From CAJQND01 sp051010095 (GTDB lineage: Bacteria > Pseudomonadota > Alphaproteobacteria > Rhizobiales > CAJQND01), in the NCBI GenBank assembly GCA_051010095.1, contig JBPCVX010000106.1:1-5737 (forward strand): a stretch of 5,737 bases of DNA, read 5' to 3'. Under the pieces are notes generated by a model. That model was not told where the DNA came from. It did not search any database and saw only the letters and a program-made list of their open reading frames with translations. Position numbers and translations under genes: made by a program. Positions 1 through 5,567 of this stretch are shown here, one piece after another. Every line of letters starts with the position of its first letter. Position 1 is the stretch's first letter.

Positions 1-162
1 GAGATCGGCAGCTGGCGAGCTGACGGTGATCAATATTTCTCGCAATGGCCGCCGCAGCGCGAGTGGTCGTGCTATGATGTGATAGGCGAGGGTGACGCGG
101 TCACCTTCATCCCGCCTGGTGGTGGCAAGCCGTGGCCTGCAAAAGTTATTGACCGCATGTAA
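1..162 (+). CDS. C-terminal fragment of an unidentified protein
   Basis: Frame 1 is open from the left edge to TAA at 160-162 and gives the last 53 residues of a protein whose start lies outside the window. The fragment is rich in Trp and Pro: it has a GSWRADGDQYFSQWPP stretch near its start, a WSCYDV segment and a GDAVTFIPPGGG stretch, and ends VIDRM. The pattern of Trp, GDxY, SxWPP and CYDV resembles small beta-rich C-terminal domains I associate with alphaproteobacterial secreted or cyclase-linked proteins, but I cannot name the family. Being open to the edge with plausible protein composition is the main support for it being real. It converges on the methyltransferase gene; the 35-nt gap (163-197) shows no convincing terminator hairpin. 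Confidence 0.6.
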   Translation, partial: EIGSWRADGDQYFSQWPPQREWSCYDVIGEGDAVTFIPPGGGKPWPAKVIDRM

Positions 163-197
163 GCGCACGTGTGAATCAAGCTAGGTGGGCAGGCAGA

Positions 198-929
198 TTA
201 GGCTGGCTTCACAGCGCTCAACACAATGCAGCTTGGGTTTTTCAGATAAAACTCCATCTCGCTTTGGATTTCTGTAGCCTCGGGAGGCGCTTTTAAGGGT
301 TGCCACTTTACCTCCACTAATCCTGCTGTGCGCATACATTCTTCATGTGTATCTCGGTCCCACTGCCAGATATCGACTTTGTCGCTTGCGATGTTAAGCG
401 TGCAGTGATTGCCGTCGACAACGTTGTAGTCAAAGCCACATCTCTCCATCAGACGTGGATCGAAAACATTGAAATCATAGTCAGGCGAAATTGTATAGGT
501 AACAAAACGACCACCAGGCGTGAGGTTGCGCGAGATCAGATCGCACATACGTTGAAGTGCTGATAAAGTTGAGGCGTAGTGGAACAGATACATGGCCGTG
601 ACCACATCGACGGCCCGATCGAGTTGAAAATTTGCATCACTGGCGTCCAGTTGGATAAATTTGAGATCAGGCAATGCCGTCGAGTGGCGGTTTTGCTCTT
701 TCGCCAACCTCACCATTTCATGGGAGACATCTCCACCAAGTACAGACTTTGCACCAGCATCCGCCAACATGCGCGCTGTGCGGCCTTCTCCGCAGGCGAG
801 GTCAAGAATATCCAGTCCCTTCACAACACCCAATACCGAGAAAAACGAGTAGATTTCTATTGCCCGATAAGCGCTCTCGGCTTCTGTCCAGTGTTGGTAG
901 GTTTCCGCAAACTCATCGTATTCCTGCAT
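198..929 (-). CDS. Class I SAM-dependent methyltransferase
   Basis: This cytoplasmic methyltransferase (243 aa) transfers a methyl group from S-adenosylmethionine to an unidentified small molecule. The SAM-binding Rossmann fold is clear: motif I LDLACGEGR at residues 42-50, the acidic ribose-binding Asp at 67 (GGDVS), an LDASD segment at 94-98 for the adenine, motif IV around 108-118 (DVVTAMYLFHY), and LTPGGRFV at 136-143. The N-terminal YDEFAETYQ and the YLFHYAS segment recall small-molecule methyltransferases of the ToxA type, but substrate cannot be read from this. Its ATG lies inside the end of the dehydratase gene (17-nt overlap), with GGGAA at 936-940 six nt upstream as ribosome binding site. 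That indicates translational coupling and a role in the same pathway (inference). It is the last gene of the four-gene minus-strand cluster. Length and motifs look intact. Confidence 0.9.
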   Translation of the reverse strand: MQEYDEFAETYQHWTEAESAYRAIEIYSFFSVLGVVKGLDILDLACGEGRTARMLADAGAKSVLGGDVSHEMVRLAKEQNRHSTALPDLKFIQLDASDANFQLDRAVDVVTAMYLFHYASTLSALQRMCDLISRNLTPGGRFVTYTISPDYDFNVFDPRLMERCGFDYNVVDGNHCTLNIASDKVDIWQWDRDTHEECMRTAGLVEVKWQPLKAPPEATEIQSEMEFYLKNPSCIVLSAVKPA

Positions 930-1902
930 CTGGTGTTCCCATGCCCAATACCTTTTTCATCTTCTCAGCGTCGAAGTTCGCACCGCACAATAAAACAATA
1001 TTTTCTTGTTTTTTATATTTCTCACCACCTTTGAGATAACCCGCCAGGGCCAAACCGGCTGCACCTTCAACAAGCTGTTTCTCCTGCCAGGCAAGAATGT
1101 TCAGGGCGTTAGCAATTTCCACTTCCGAGCAATGCACAATTTCATCCACCACATCCATCGCGAGGGGCAGTGTAATAGAACCTTCATCAACTCCGCCCGC
1201 AACGCCATCTGCTAAGGTTTCAAGGTGCTGCGTTTCGACCACCTTGCCAGCGTCGATTGAGGCGGCGAGAGCGGCAGAGTTCTCTGCGGCCACACCAATG
1301 ATGCGCGTATGAGGTGAGGCTTCTTTGAGCACAGCGCCAATTCCAGCAATCAAACCACCGCCACCCATCGAAATGAATACATTGTCGATGCGCTGGGCCT
1401 GTTCCAACAGCTCAAGTCCAATTGTGCCTTGTCCGGCGATCACCTCTTGATCGTTATACGGGGAAACGTAGACAAATTCGCCATTGTGGGCACATTCGCG
1501 CGCGTGCAGTTCTGCTTTTCCGGGGTCGCTGCCATGAAGGATGACCTTGGCGCCGCGCTGCTTAATACCTTCCAACTTCTCACCAACCACGTTCTGCGGA
1601 AGCACAACAGTCAGGGTGTGGCCGGTTGCCCGCGCGGCTTGCGCGCACGCCATGCCGTGATTACCAGAAGAGGCAGTTATCAACGGCGTATCTGCTGGAA
1701 GAGAGGAGAGTTTTGAGGCAGCACCCCTAAGCTTGAAAGAACCAGTACCTTGCAGATTTTCTGCTTTGAAAGAGAGTTCTTCGTGCACACGCGAATGCAA
1801 TAAGGGAGTTTCAAGAATTTGGCGACTGATTCGGTTGCGGGCCTCAGTTGCGCGTTCCGCTGTGTCGTGAACACTCTGTGATGGGGTCATAGCTGCAGGC
1901 AT
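913..1902 (-). CDS. PLP-dependent threonine/serine dehydratase family enzyme
   Basis: This is a fold-type II pyridoxal-phosphate enzyme of the threonine/serine dehydratase family (329 aa, usual single-domain length, no C-terminal ACT domain). The Schiff-base lysine is K57 in SFKLRGA. The substrate-carboxylate loop is SSGNHG at 78-83, the phosphate-binding glycine loop is GGGGL at 180-184, and LCGAN at 305-309 holds a Cys where many members have Ser to contact the PLP ring nitrogen. PYNDQEVIAGQGTIG (148-162) is typical of the family. Such enzymes dehydrate beta-hydroxy amino acids. Its pairing with an OCD-family reductase recalls EutB (hydroxyectoine) and BhcB (beta-hydroxyaspartate), but neither assignment is secure and simple threonine/serine deamination remains possible. 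The ATG is 2 nt after the stop of the reductase gene and has only a weak upstream AAGA; a second in-frame ATG is at 1890. Coupling to the upstream gene is likely. Confidence 0.9.
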   Translation of the reverse strand: MPAAMTPSQSVHDTAERATEARNRISRQILETPLLHSRVHEELSFKAENLQGTGSFKLRGAASKLSSLPADTPLITASSGNHGMACAQAARATGHTLTVVLPQNVVGEKLEGIKQRGAKVILHGSDPGKAELHARECAHNGEFVYVSPYNDQEVIAGQGTIGLELLEQAQRIDNVFISMGGGGLIAGIGAVLKEASPHTRIIGVAAENSAALAASIDAGKVVETQHLETLADGVAGGVDEGSITLPLAMDVVDEIVHCSEVEIANALNILAWQEKQLVEGAAGLALAGYLKGGEKYKKQENIVLLCGANFDAEKMKKVLGMGTPDAGIR

Positions 1903-1904
1903 TC

Positions 1905-2852
1905 TTATTGTGATTGTAAGATCGATACTGTAATCGCAATATCCTGTGCGGCAATACCTGTAAGATCTGCAAGTGTAATTTGTTTGTCATTGATCCTGCC
2001 TGGATGAGCATTAGACAACACGTCTCCCAGCTCAATCACCTGATAAGTAGAGATGTCGCCTGCCAGGAAAGCATGCTGAAACTCGCCATGGTCGAGCGCC
2101 TGGCTTTTCAAATCGCACACCAACAGATCAGCGCTTGCGACAAGCGCTGCGTCGAGCTCTTGCTTGCCCGGAGAATCCGCCCCAATCGCCGTAATGTGCG
2201 TGCCCGGTTTAATCCATTCGTGTTTAATCAGCGCTTCACGAGATGGCGTGGTAGTGATGATCACATCGGTTGCACCGCACGCGGACTTCAGATCGTTGAC
2301 CGCGTCTGCATTAATCGCGCTATCATGTAATTTAGCCGCAGCTTCACTAGCACCTTGCACATTGCGATTCCAAATCGAAAATGCCAATCGGCGATCGGGC
2401 ACCAATTTTTGCAAACACTCTGCCTGAAAGGCACATTGCAGCCCCGCGCCGACTATAAGTACGTTCGTGAAATCGTTCCGGGCAAGTGCTATGCTTGCCA
2501 ACGCCCCGCCAAGGCCCGTGCGCATATCAGTAAGCCAACCCTCATCGCGCAAAATCGCTATTGGCGCACCGGTTTCAGCTGAGAATGCCAACATCATGCC
2601 ATTGGAACTTGGCAGACCTTTTTTGGTGTTGTCGTAAAATCCCGTAGCAATCTTAATGACAAAAATTCCATCGCCATGAATATGACCATACTTGATGTGG
2701 CAATCACCATTCGCATCATCAAAAGCAATATGCCCGACGGGCGGCGAGGTTACGCGCGCCTCGGCAGAGGCGATATAAGCGTCCTCGACCGCGCCCAATG
2801 CCTTTTGAAATGCAAAGCGTGTTTCAATCGCTGCCCGGTCAAGGTCAATCAT
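1905..2852 (-). CDS. Ornithine cyclodeaminase/mu-crystallin family NAD(P)-dependent enzyme
   Basis: This is a cytoplasmic OCD/mu-crystallin family protein, about 315 aa, normal for the family. In order there is an N-terminal substrate domain with lysines in HIKYG (K54) and VIKIA (K67), the GLPSSNG segment, the substrate-arginine segment LTDMRTG (R111), a Rossmann nucleotide site GAGLQCAFQ (from G135), then IGADSPGKQELD with the family's catalytic-type Asp (D226), and the C-terminal ELGDVL and DLTGIAAQD segments. Members include true ornithine cyclodeaminase, but most reduce imines or ketimines or act as amino-acid dehydrogenases (SbnB, EutC, BhcD, alanine dehydrogenase). Next to a dehydratase, imine reductase is the best guess. 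I chose ATG at 2852; a TTG at 2858 would add two residues. Neither has a clear Shine-Dalgarno sequence, so coupling to the stress-protein gene 29 nt upstream is plausible. Confidence 0.88.
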   Translation of the reverse strand: MIDLDRAAIETRFAFQKALGAVEDAYIASAEARVTSPPVGHIAFDDANGDCHIKYGHIHGDGIFVIKIATGFYDNTKKGLPSSNGMMLAFSAETGAPIAILRDEGWLTDMRTGLGGALASIALARNDFTNVLIVGAGLQCAFQAECLQKLVPDRRLAFSIWNRNVQGASEAAAKLHDSAINADAVNDLKSACGATDVIITTTPSREALIKHEWIKPGTHITAIGADSPGKQELDAALVASADLLVCDLKSQALDHGEFQHAFLAGDISTYQVIELGDVLSNAHPGRINDKQITLADLTGIAAQDIAITVSILQSQ

Positions 2853-2870
2853 GAGCAAGTTTCATAAGCG

Positions 2871-2887
2871 CGCTACTGGCGTTAGCG
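2871..2887 (-). other. Small intercistronic hairpin over the usp stop codon
   Basis: On the minus-strand transcript CGCTA and TAGCG can pair as a 5-bp stem around a 7-nt loop, and the structure includes the TAA of the stress-protein gene. No U-run follows, so it is not a Rho-independent terminator. It might affect mRNA processing or coupling between the stress-protein gene and the reductase gene, but a stem this short can arise by chance. Confidence 0.2.
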
Positions 2888-3295
2888 GGTCACCAGAACC
2901 GAACATGTTGCATGGCGCACAACGCGTGCTGCGGTTGATCCCAGGAAGTAATCCTGAATGCCAGGCTGATGCGATGCGATAATAATCAGATCTGCGCTTT
3001 CATCTTCCGCGGTCTCCAGAATTGTGCGGTAGGCGTGCCCAATCTTGGTAATTGTTTCACACTTGACGCCTGACTTATCAGCAATTTCTTGCAATTGTTT
3101 TTGCGCTGCAGTGCGGCTGTCTGCAATCACATCTTTGGGAAGTTGTTCCGCCATGTAGGTCGGGAGTTCTGGCACGACGTTGAGCAACACTATCCGCGCG
3201 TCGTTTGTCGTGTTCATGTTTTTTGCAACGTCGATCATTGCCGCCCCTTTGTCGGCATGTGACAAATCGATTGGCACCATGATTGTTTTATACAT
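2882..3295 (-). CDS. Universal stress protein, UspF/UspG-like
   Basis: This is a single-domain UspA-superfamily protein (137 aa), a cytoplasmic nucleotide-binding stress protein. The N-terminal strand TIMVPIDLS carries D10, the conserved nucleotide-contacting Asp. The C-terminal loop reads ASHQPGIQDYFLGSTA (107-122) and is followed by VVRHATCSVLV. This loop differs from the classical G-2x-G-9x-G(S/T) motif: the first Gly is Ala, the second is Gln, and it is one residue shorter. That is the pattern of the UspF/UspG subgroup (compare the ASHRP...LGS segment of E. coli UspF), so nucleotide binding remains likely. The start is well supported by GGGAGAG seven nt before ATG. It is the first gene of the minus-strand cluster and lies 29 nt ahead of the reductase. 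Its biological link with the metabolic genes is unclear; shared stress induction is an inference. Confidence 0.92.
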   Translation of the reverse strand: MYKTIMVPIDLSHADKGAAMIDVAKNMNTTNDARIVLLNVVPELPTYMAEQLPKDVIADSRTAAQKQLQEIADKSGVKCETITKIGHAYRTILETAEDESADLIIIASHQPGIQDYFLGSTAARVVRHATCSVLVTR

Positions 3296-3302
3296 AGGTT
3301 TG

Positions 3303-3309
3303 CTCTCCC
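3303..3309 (-). promoter_or_regulatory. Strong ribosome binding site of the stress-protein gene
   Basis: GGGAGAG on the minus strand, ending 7 nt before the ATG at 3295, is a near-consensus Shine-Dalgarno sequence. It fixes the start of the universal stress protein and is much stronger than those of the downstream genes in the cluster. Confidence 0.75.
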
Positions 3310-3326
3310 GCTTGTAATTTGTTTTG

Positions 3327-3338
3327 GGGGCGTGCCCC
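3327..3338 (-). other. GC-rich hairpin in the leader of the stress-protein gene
   Basis: GGGG (3327-3330) and CCCC (3335-3338) pair around the 4-nt loop CGTG (CACG on the minus strand). It lies about 18 nt upstream of the stress-gene Shine-Dalgarno sequence. On the minus strand it is followed by an A-rich stretch rather than U-rich, so it is not a terminator; it might stabilise the 5' end of the mRNA. Confidence 0.25.
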
Positions 3339-3352
3339 TCACTCTCAATGGC

Positions 3353-3381
3353 TATGTGGTACTCATCTTGCGCTATTCAAG
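3353..3381 (-). promoter_or_regulatory. Possible RpoH-like promoter of the stress-protein cluster
   Basis: On the minus strand CTTGAA (3381-3376), a perfect heat-shock sigma -35 element, is followed after 14 nt by TACCACATA (3361-3353), a partial match (5 of 8 defined bases) to the CCCCATnTA -10 element. The predicted leader would be about 50 nt and would include the GGGG/CCCC hairpin and the Shine-Dalgarno sequence. A stress-protein gene is a reasonable target for such a sigma factor, but the -10 match is weak and this is tentative. Confidence 0.2.
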
Positions 3382-3491
3382 CAAGGCGCGAAGCTAAAAG
3401 CAATTTACAGCGCATAATTTAATCAAGGTGACAGGGCGAGCTTTCGTTTTACTGGCGGAAAAGGGTTAGAAAGTGCTTGTATATGGGTTGA

Positions 3492-3532
3492 TTTCGGGAC
3501 ACGCGCAAGCAAAGCATTTGGCAGTGTCGAAA
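3492..3532. other. Imperfect inverted repeat upstream of the dioxygenase-like gene
   Basis: TTTC (3492-3495) plus GACAC (3498-3502) pair with GTGTC plus GAAA (3524-3532), giving nine base pairs with a 2-nt GG bulge and a 21-nt loop. It is directly followed by the 8-bp palindrome GAAATTTC (3533-3540). It lies 72 nt before the GTG start of the plus-strand gene, where an operator or a leader structure could sit. No regulator is encoded in the window to match it. Confidence 0.25.
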
Positions 3533-3604
3533 GAAATTTCTATTGCAACACTCTTACGCAAATGCCTTTCTTCGCCGGGTAAGTGTTTTGTAATTGCGGA
3601 ATAG

Positions 3605-4405
3605 GTGAACCTTAAGTTGAGTGAAGACTTCTTCGAAAAAGGCTGGTGCTGGTTCACATTTGATGAAGCTCTTGCGGCCTGGGTTGAACATGCCCTTCCA
3701 CACGCTCGCAAGGCAGTGGTGGCAGATGAACATGCTCAATGGTATCGTTGTGGCGGCACCTGGTTTGCCGGCGTTAACGCGCTAGAGAATGATGAAGATG
3801 GCACTTTGCCTGCGGGTCCCGCGCTCAGGGGTGCGGTTATCGACTTCATCTCTAATGAGCTAAATTTGTTGGGTTTTTCATGGGATAAAGCACAAATTTC
3901 AGTGTGTTATCCAGGCTACCCAAAACCCATGGAGCAAGAGAGCGAGGCGGCATTTCGCTACCGGGTGAAACGGGATGCTGCCCATGGCGATGGTCTGCAC
4001 GCAGAGGGACCACAGAGGCGTCGGCATTTGCGCGAACAGCATGGATTTCTGCTTGGTATCCCTCTGGTTGAGGTGGGTGAAGGTGCTGCCCCTTTTGTGG
4101 TTTGGGAAGGCTCTCATGAGGTTATGCGTGAGGCGTTTTTAACGGAATATGAGAGACACCCTCCAGAAAATTGGAGAGAAATAGATTTAACTAATATATA
4201 TCATTCTGCAAGACAGCAGGTTTTTGAGGTGTGCAAGCGTGTTGAGATAAACGCAAAGCCTGGCGAGGCTTATCTGGTGCATCGTTTGGCCTTACATGGC
4301 GTTGCACCATGGCGTGATAGAGCGCAAGCTGGGCGTGATGGCCGCATGATTGTGTATTTCCGTCCCGAGCTTGATACCCCAGCTCGTTGGCTGTCAGATG
4401 CCTAG
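3605..4405 (+). CDS. Putative PhyH-like Fe(II)/2-oxoglutarate dioxygenase
   Basis: This 266-aa cytoplasmic protein has the features of the phytanoyl-CoA dioxygenase-like double-stranded beta-helix family. AAHGDG (125-130) supplies the metal-binding HxD (H127, D129). HGFLLGIPLVEV (146-157) and PFVVWEGSH (163-171) are core strands. GEAYLVHRLALHGVAPW (220-236) ends with the probable distal metal His (H231), and R247 in GRMIVYFR is the candidate 2-oxoglutarate-binding Arg. Such enzymes hydroxylate small molecules using O2 and 2-oxoglutarate; ectoine hydroxylase is a distant relative, but this protein is not close to it. Similar proteins occur in Rhodobacterales without known function, as far as I recall. 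The start is GTG, directly after an in-frame TAG, with a weak GCGGA four nt upstream. It is divergent from the stress/amino-acid cluster, so shared control is possible but unproven. Confidence 0.75.
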   Translation: MNLKLSEDFFEKGWCWFTFDEALAAWVEHALPHARKAVVADEHAQWYRCGGTWFAGVNALENDEDGTLPAGPALRGAVIDFISNELNLLGFSWDKAQISVCYPGYPKPMEQESEAAFRYRVKRDAAHGDGLHAEGPQRRRHLREQHGFLLGIPLVEVGEGAAPFVVWEGSHEVMREAFLTEYERHPPENWREIDLTNIYHSARQQVFEVCKRVEINAKPGEAYLVHRLALHGVAPWRDRAQAGRDGRMIVYFRPELDTPARWLSDA

Positions 4406-4417
4406 GTATTGCGCTGG

Positions 4418-5062
4418 TTAATTCTTTTTCTTCACAACGAGGCCGAGTTTGATGAGGGTCGCGAGAGGAATACATTGGCCATAACGCGGGCCAGGTTGGA
4501 CCACGCGTGCAAAGCATTTGTTGGTGCGGGAGCCGCGTGAAGACCCGCCGCTGCGAAAGCCAAATGTTGCTTTTGGCACTTTTCCCGTGACGGGATAGCC
4601 GGCGATCCGCAGGCGCTTGCGTACCTTTTTGCAATACTCAACCGAGCGCACAGAGAACCTGCTTTCGCCATGGCCTGCACGGTACTTCATCACGGCTGTG
4701 CAGATATCCTTGCCGCCTTTGCGCCACGCTGACGCGAGATAGTTCGTTCCAAGTCTGATATTGTTTTCTGGGTGTTCAAGTTGTGCGCGCGTTCCCTTGA
4801 ACCCGAGCAACCGGGCGGTGGGCGGCATTATCTGCATCAAACCCACTTCACCTGCAGCGCCGCGTGCTGATTTTTTATAACGGCTTTCTACAAACATTAC
4901 CGCATCGACGAGTTCGTACGGCACGCCTTGGCGCACGGCTTCACGCTTTGCAATTTTTTGGAACGATGATTTGCCAGCGTCAGCCGAAGCGCTGGACCAG
5001 ATTGTGCCAACGCCCAAAACCGCGCAGGCATAAAAAGCAACTCGAAAAACGTTCACGTTCAC
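4418..5062 (-). CDS. Secreted SLT-type lytic transglycosylase
   Basis: This is a soluble lytic transglycosylase (214 aa) that cleaves the MurNAc-GlcNAc bond of peptidoglycan in the periplasm. Residues 1-27 form a probable signal peptide (hydrophobic 8-22, cleavage near ASA at 25-27). The SLT domain covers about 35-155: catalytic Glu E59 in VESRY, GLMQIMP at 74-80, NIRLGTNYL at 101-109, and KYRAGHGE at 126-133, the alphaproteobacterial version of the third motif. The C-terminal part from about 165 is Gly/Ser/Arg-rich, has two cysteines (183 and 197, a possible disulfide) and ends in a basic KKKN tail; its role is unknown. The start is GTG at 5062 (another GTG at 5056), with a poor Shine-Dalgarno sequence. 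It follows the CBS gene by 44 nt and may be cotranscribed with it. It converges on the dioxygenase-like gene 12 nt away, with no clear terminator between. Confidence 0.9.
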   Translation of the reverse strand: MNVNVFRVAFYACAVLGVGTIWSSASADAGKSSFQKIAKREAVRQGVPYELVDAVMFVESRYKKSARGAAGEVGLMQIMPPTARLLGFKGTRAQLEHPENNIRLGTNYLASAWRKGGKDICTAVMKYRAGHGESRFSVRSVEYCKKVRKRLRIAGYPVTGKVPKATFGFRSGGSSRGSRTNKCFARVVQPGPRYGQCIPLATLIKLGLVVKKKN

Positions 5063-5106
5063 TCAGCTTTACAAAATTGGCCTTCCCAGCCCCGAGCTTT
5101 GTTCAC

Positions 5107-5538
5107 TCAATTTGATGCGATATACCGCTTCATTTCTTCTGCTTCAAATTCAGCTTCCGCGATACGGCGCTTTACAACATCTCCAATCGACACAATTCCA
5201 AGAAGTTCGCCATCTTCGACAACAGGAAGATGACGGAATTTATTTGCCGTCATAATTTCCATCAGGCCAGCAACAGATTCCTGTGTTCCACAAGTTACCA
5301 CTGGTGAGGTCATGAATTCTGACGCCGTGCACGTTAGGCAGGCGGCGCCGCGCGTGGAAACTGCACGCACCATATCGCGCTCTGATAAAATTCCAGCAAT
5401 CGCGCCGTTATCATCGGTAACAACCAAAGCGCCAATGCGCATTTCCGCAAGCGTGTTGGCTGCTTCACTCAGTAGCGTATCCGGTTTCACGGTTTCAACG
5501 GCATTGCCTTTTTCTTTTAGGATTCCTGCGACATTCAT
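5107..5538 (-). CDS. Two-CBS-domain protein
   Basis: This stand-alone CBS-pair protein (143 aa) probably forms a cytoplasmic dimer that senses adenine nucleotides or similar ligands. CBS1 covers about 10-62, with ALVVTDD and GILSERDMVRAV (49-60). CBS2 covers about 74-127, with MTSPVVT, FRHLPVV (101-107) and GIVSIGDVVKRRI (114-126). The ribose-binding-type Asp is present in both (SERD and SIGD). An acidic helix FEAEEMKRYIA closes the protein. There is no fused enzyme or transporter domain, so its target is unknown. An unusual point is C67-L-T-C70, a CxxC in the linker, plus C83. The start is certain: AGGAGGAG lies 7 nt before ATG. It follows the MttB-family gene by 96 nt and has its own candidate promoter in that gap, so it may be transcribed independently of it. 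Confidence 0.92.
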   Translation of the reverse strand: MNVAGILKEKGNAVETVKPDTLLSEAANTLAEMRIGALVVTDDNGAIAGILSERDMVRAVSTRGAACLTCTASEFMTSPVVTCGTQESVAGLMEIMTANKFRHLPVVEDGELLGIVSIGDVVKRRIAEAEFEAEEMKRYIASN

Positions 5539-5545
5539 GACGTTT

Positions 5546-5553
5546 CTCCTCCT
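5546..5553 (-). promoter_or_regulatory. Consensus ribosome binding site of the CBS-domain gene
   Basis: AGGAGGAG on the minus strand ends 7 nt before the ATG at 5538. It is essentially a perfect Shine-Dalgarno sequence and predicts strong translation of the CBS protein compared with the neighbouring transglycosylase. Confidence 0.8.
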
Positions 5554-5567
5554 GCGGTCAGAATTTG

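Larger units (their letters stand above)
3296..3604. promoter_or_regulatory. Divergent intergenic control region
   Basis: These 309 bases separate the stress-protein cluster (minus) from the dioxygenase-like gene (plus) and must hold the promoters of both. No convincing sigma-70 promoter was found for either direction. What can be seen is a weak heat-shock-like promoter match for the minus strand (3353-3381), a GGGG/CCCC hairpin in the stress-gene leader (3327-3338), a CTTGC/GCAAG inverted repeat (3367-3371 and 3381-3385), and an imperfect long hairpin nearer the plus-strand gene (3492-3532) directly followed by the palindrome GAAATTTC (3533-3540). No supportable gene lies here; one 43-codon open stretch (3473-3604) ends in TAG directly before the next gene. 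Confidence 0.5.

Noticed and set aside
579..1039. Plus-strand open frames of 121 and 151 codons opposite the methyltransferase and dehydratase genes.
   Set aside because: They are antisense to two genes with full family motifs, lack ribosome binding sites and have Ser/Arg/His-rich translations typical of shadow frames.
1905..2852. Calling the pair eutC/eutB outright.
   Set aside because: Order is reversed and eutA, eutD, eutE and transport genes are not in the window. Several dehydratase segments differ from the EutB sequences I recall, so the names would overstate the evidence.
3473..3604. A 43-codon open frame from GTG, ending in TAG directly before the dioxygenase-like GTG and in the same frame.
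   Set aside because: Its length is not unusual by chance, it has no ribosome binding site or recognisable motif, and the downstream protein has a natural N-terminus without it, so neither a small gene nor a premature stop is supported.
4385..4440. A bidirectional terminator between the convergent genes.
   Set aside because: A T-rich stretch is present at 4421-4431, but no stable stem precedes it on either strand.
3510..4520. The 12-mer GCAAAGCATTTG occurs at about 3510 and again at about 4508.
   Set aside because: About one such exact 12-base match is expected by chance in a window of this size, and the second copy is inside the transglycosylase coding sequence.
4191..4634. A 147-codon minus-strand frame spanning the convergent junction.
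   Set aside because: It overlaps both the dioxygenase-like and transglycosylase genes, which have strong motif support, and its translation shows no domain.
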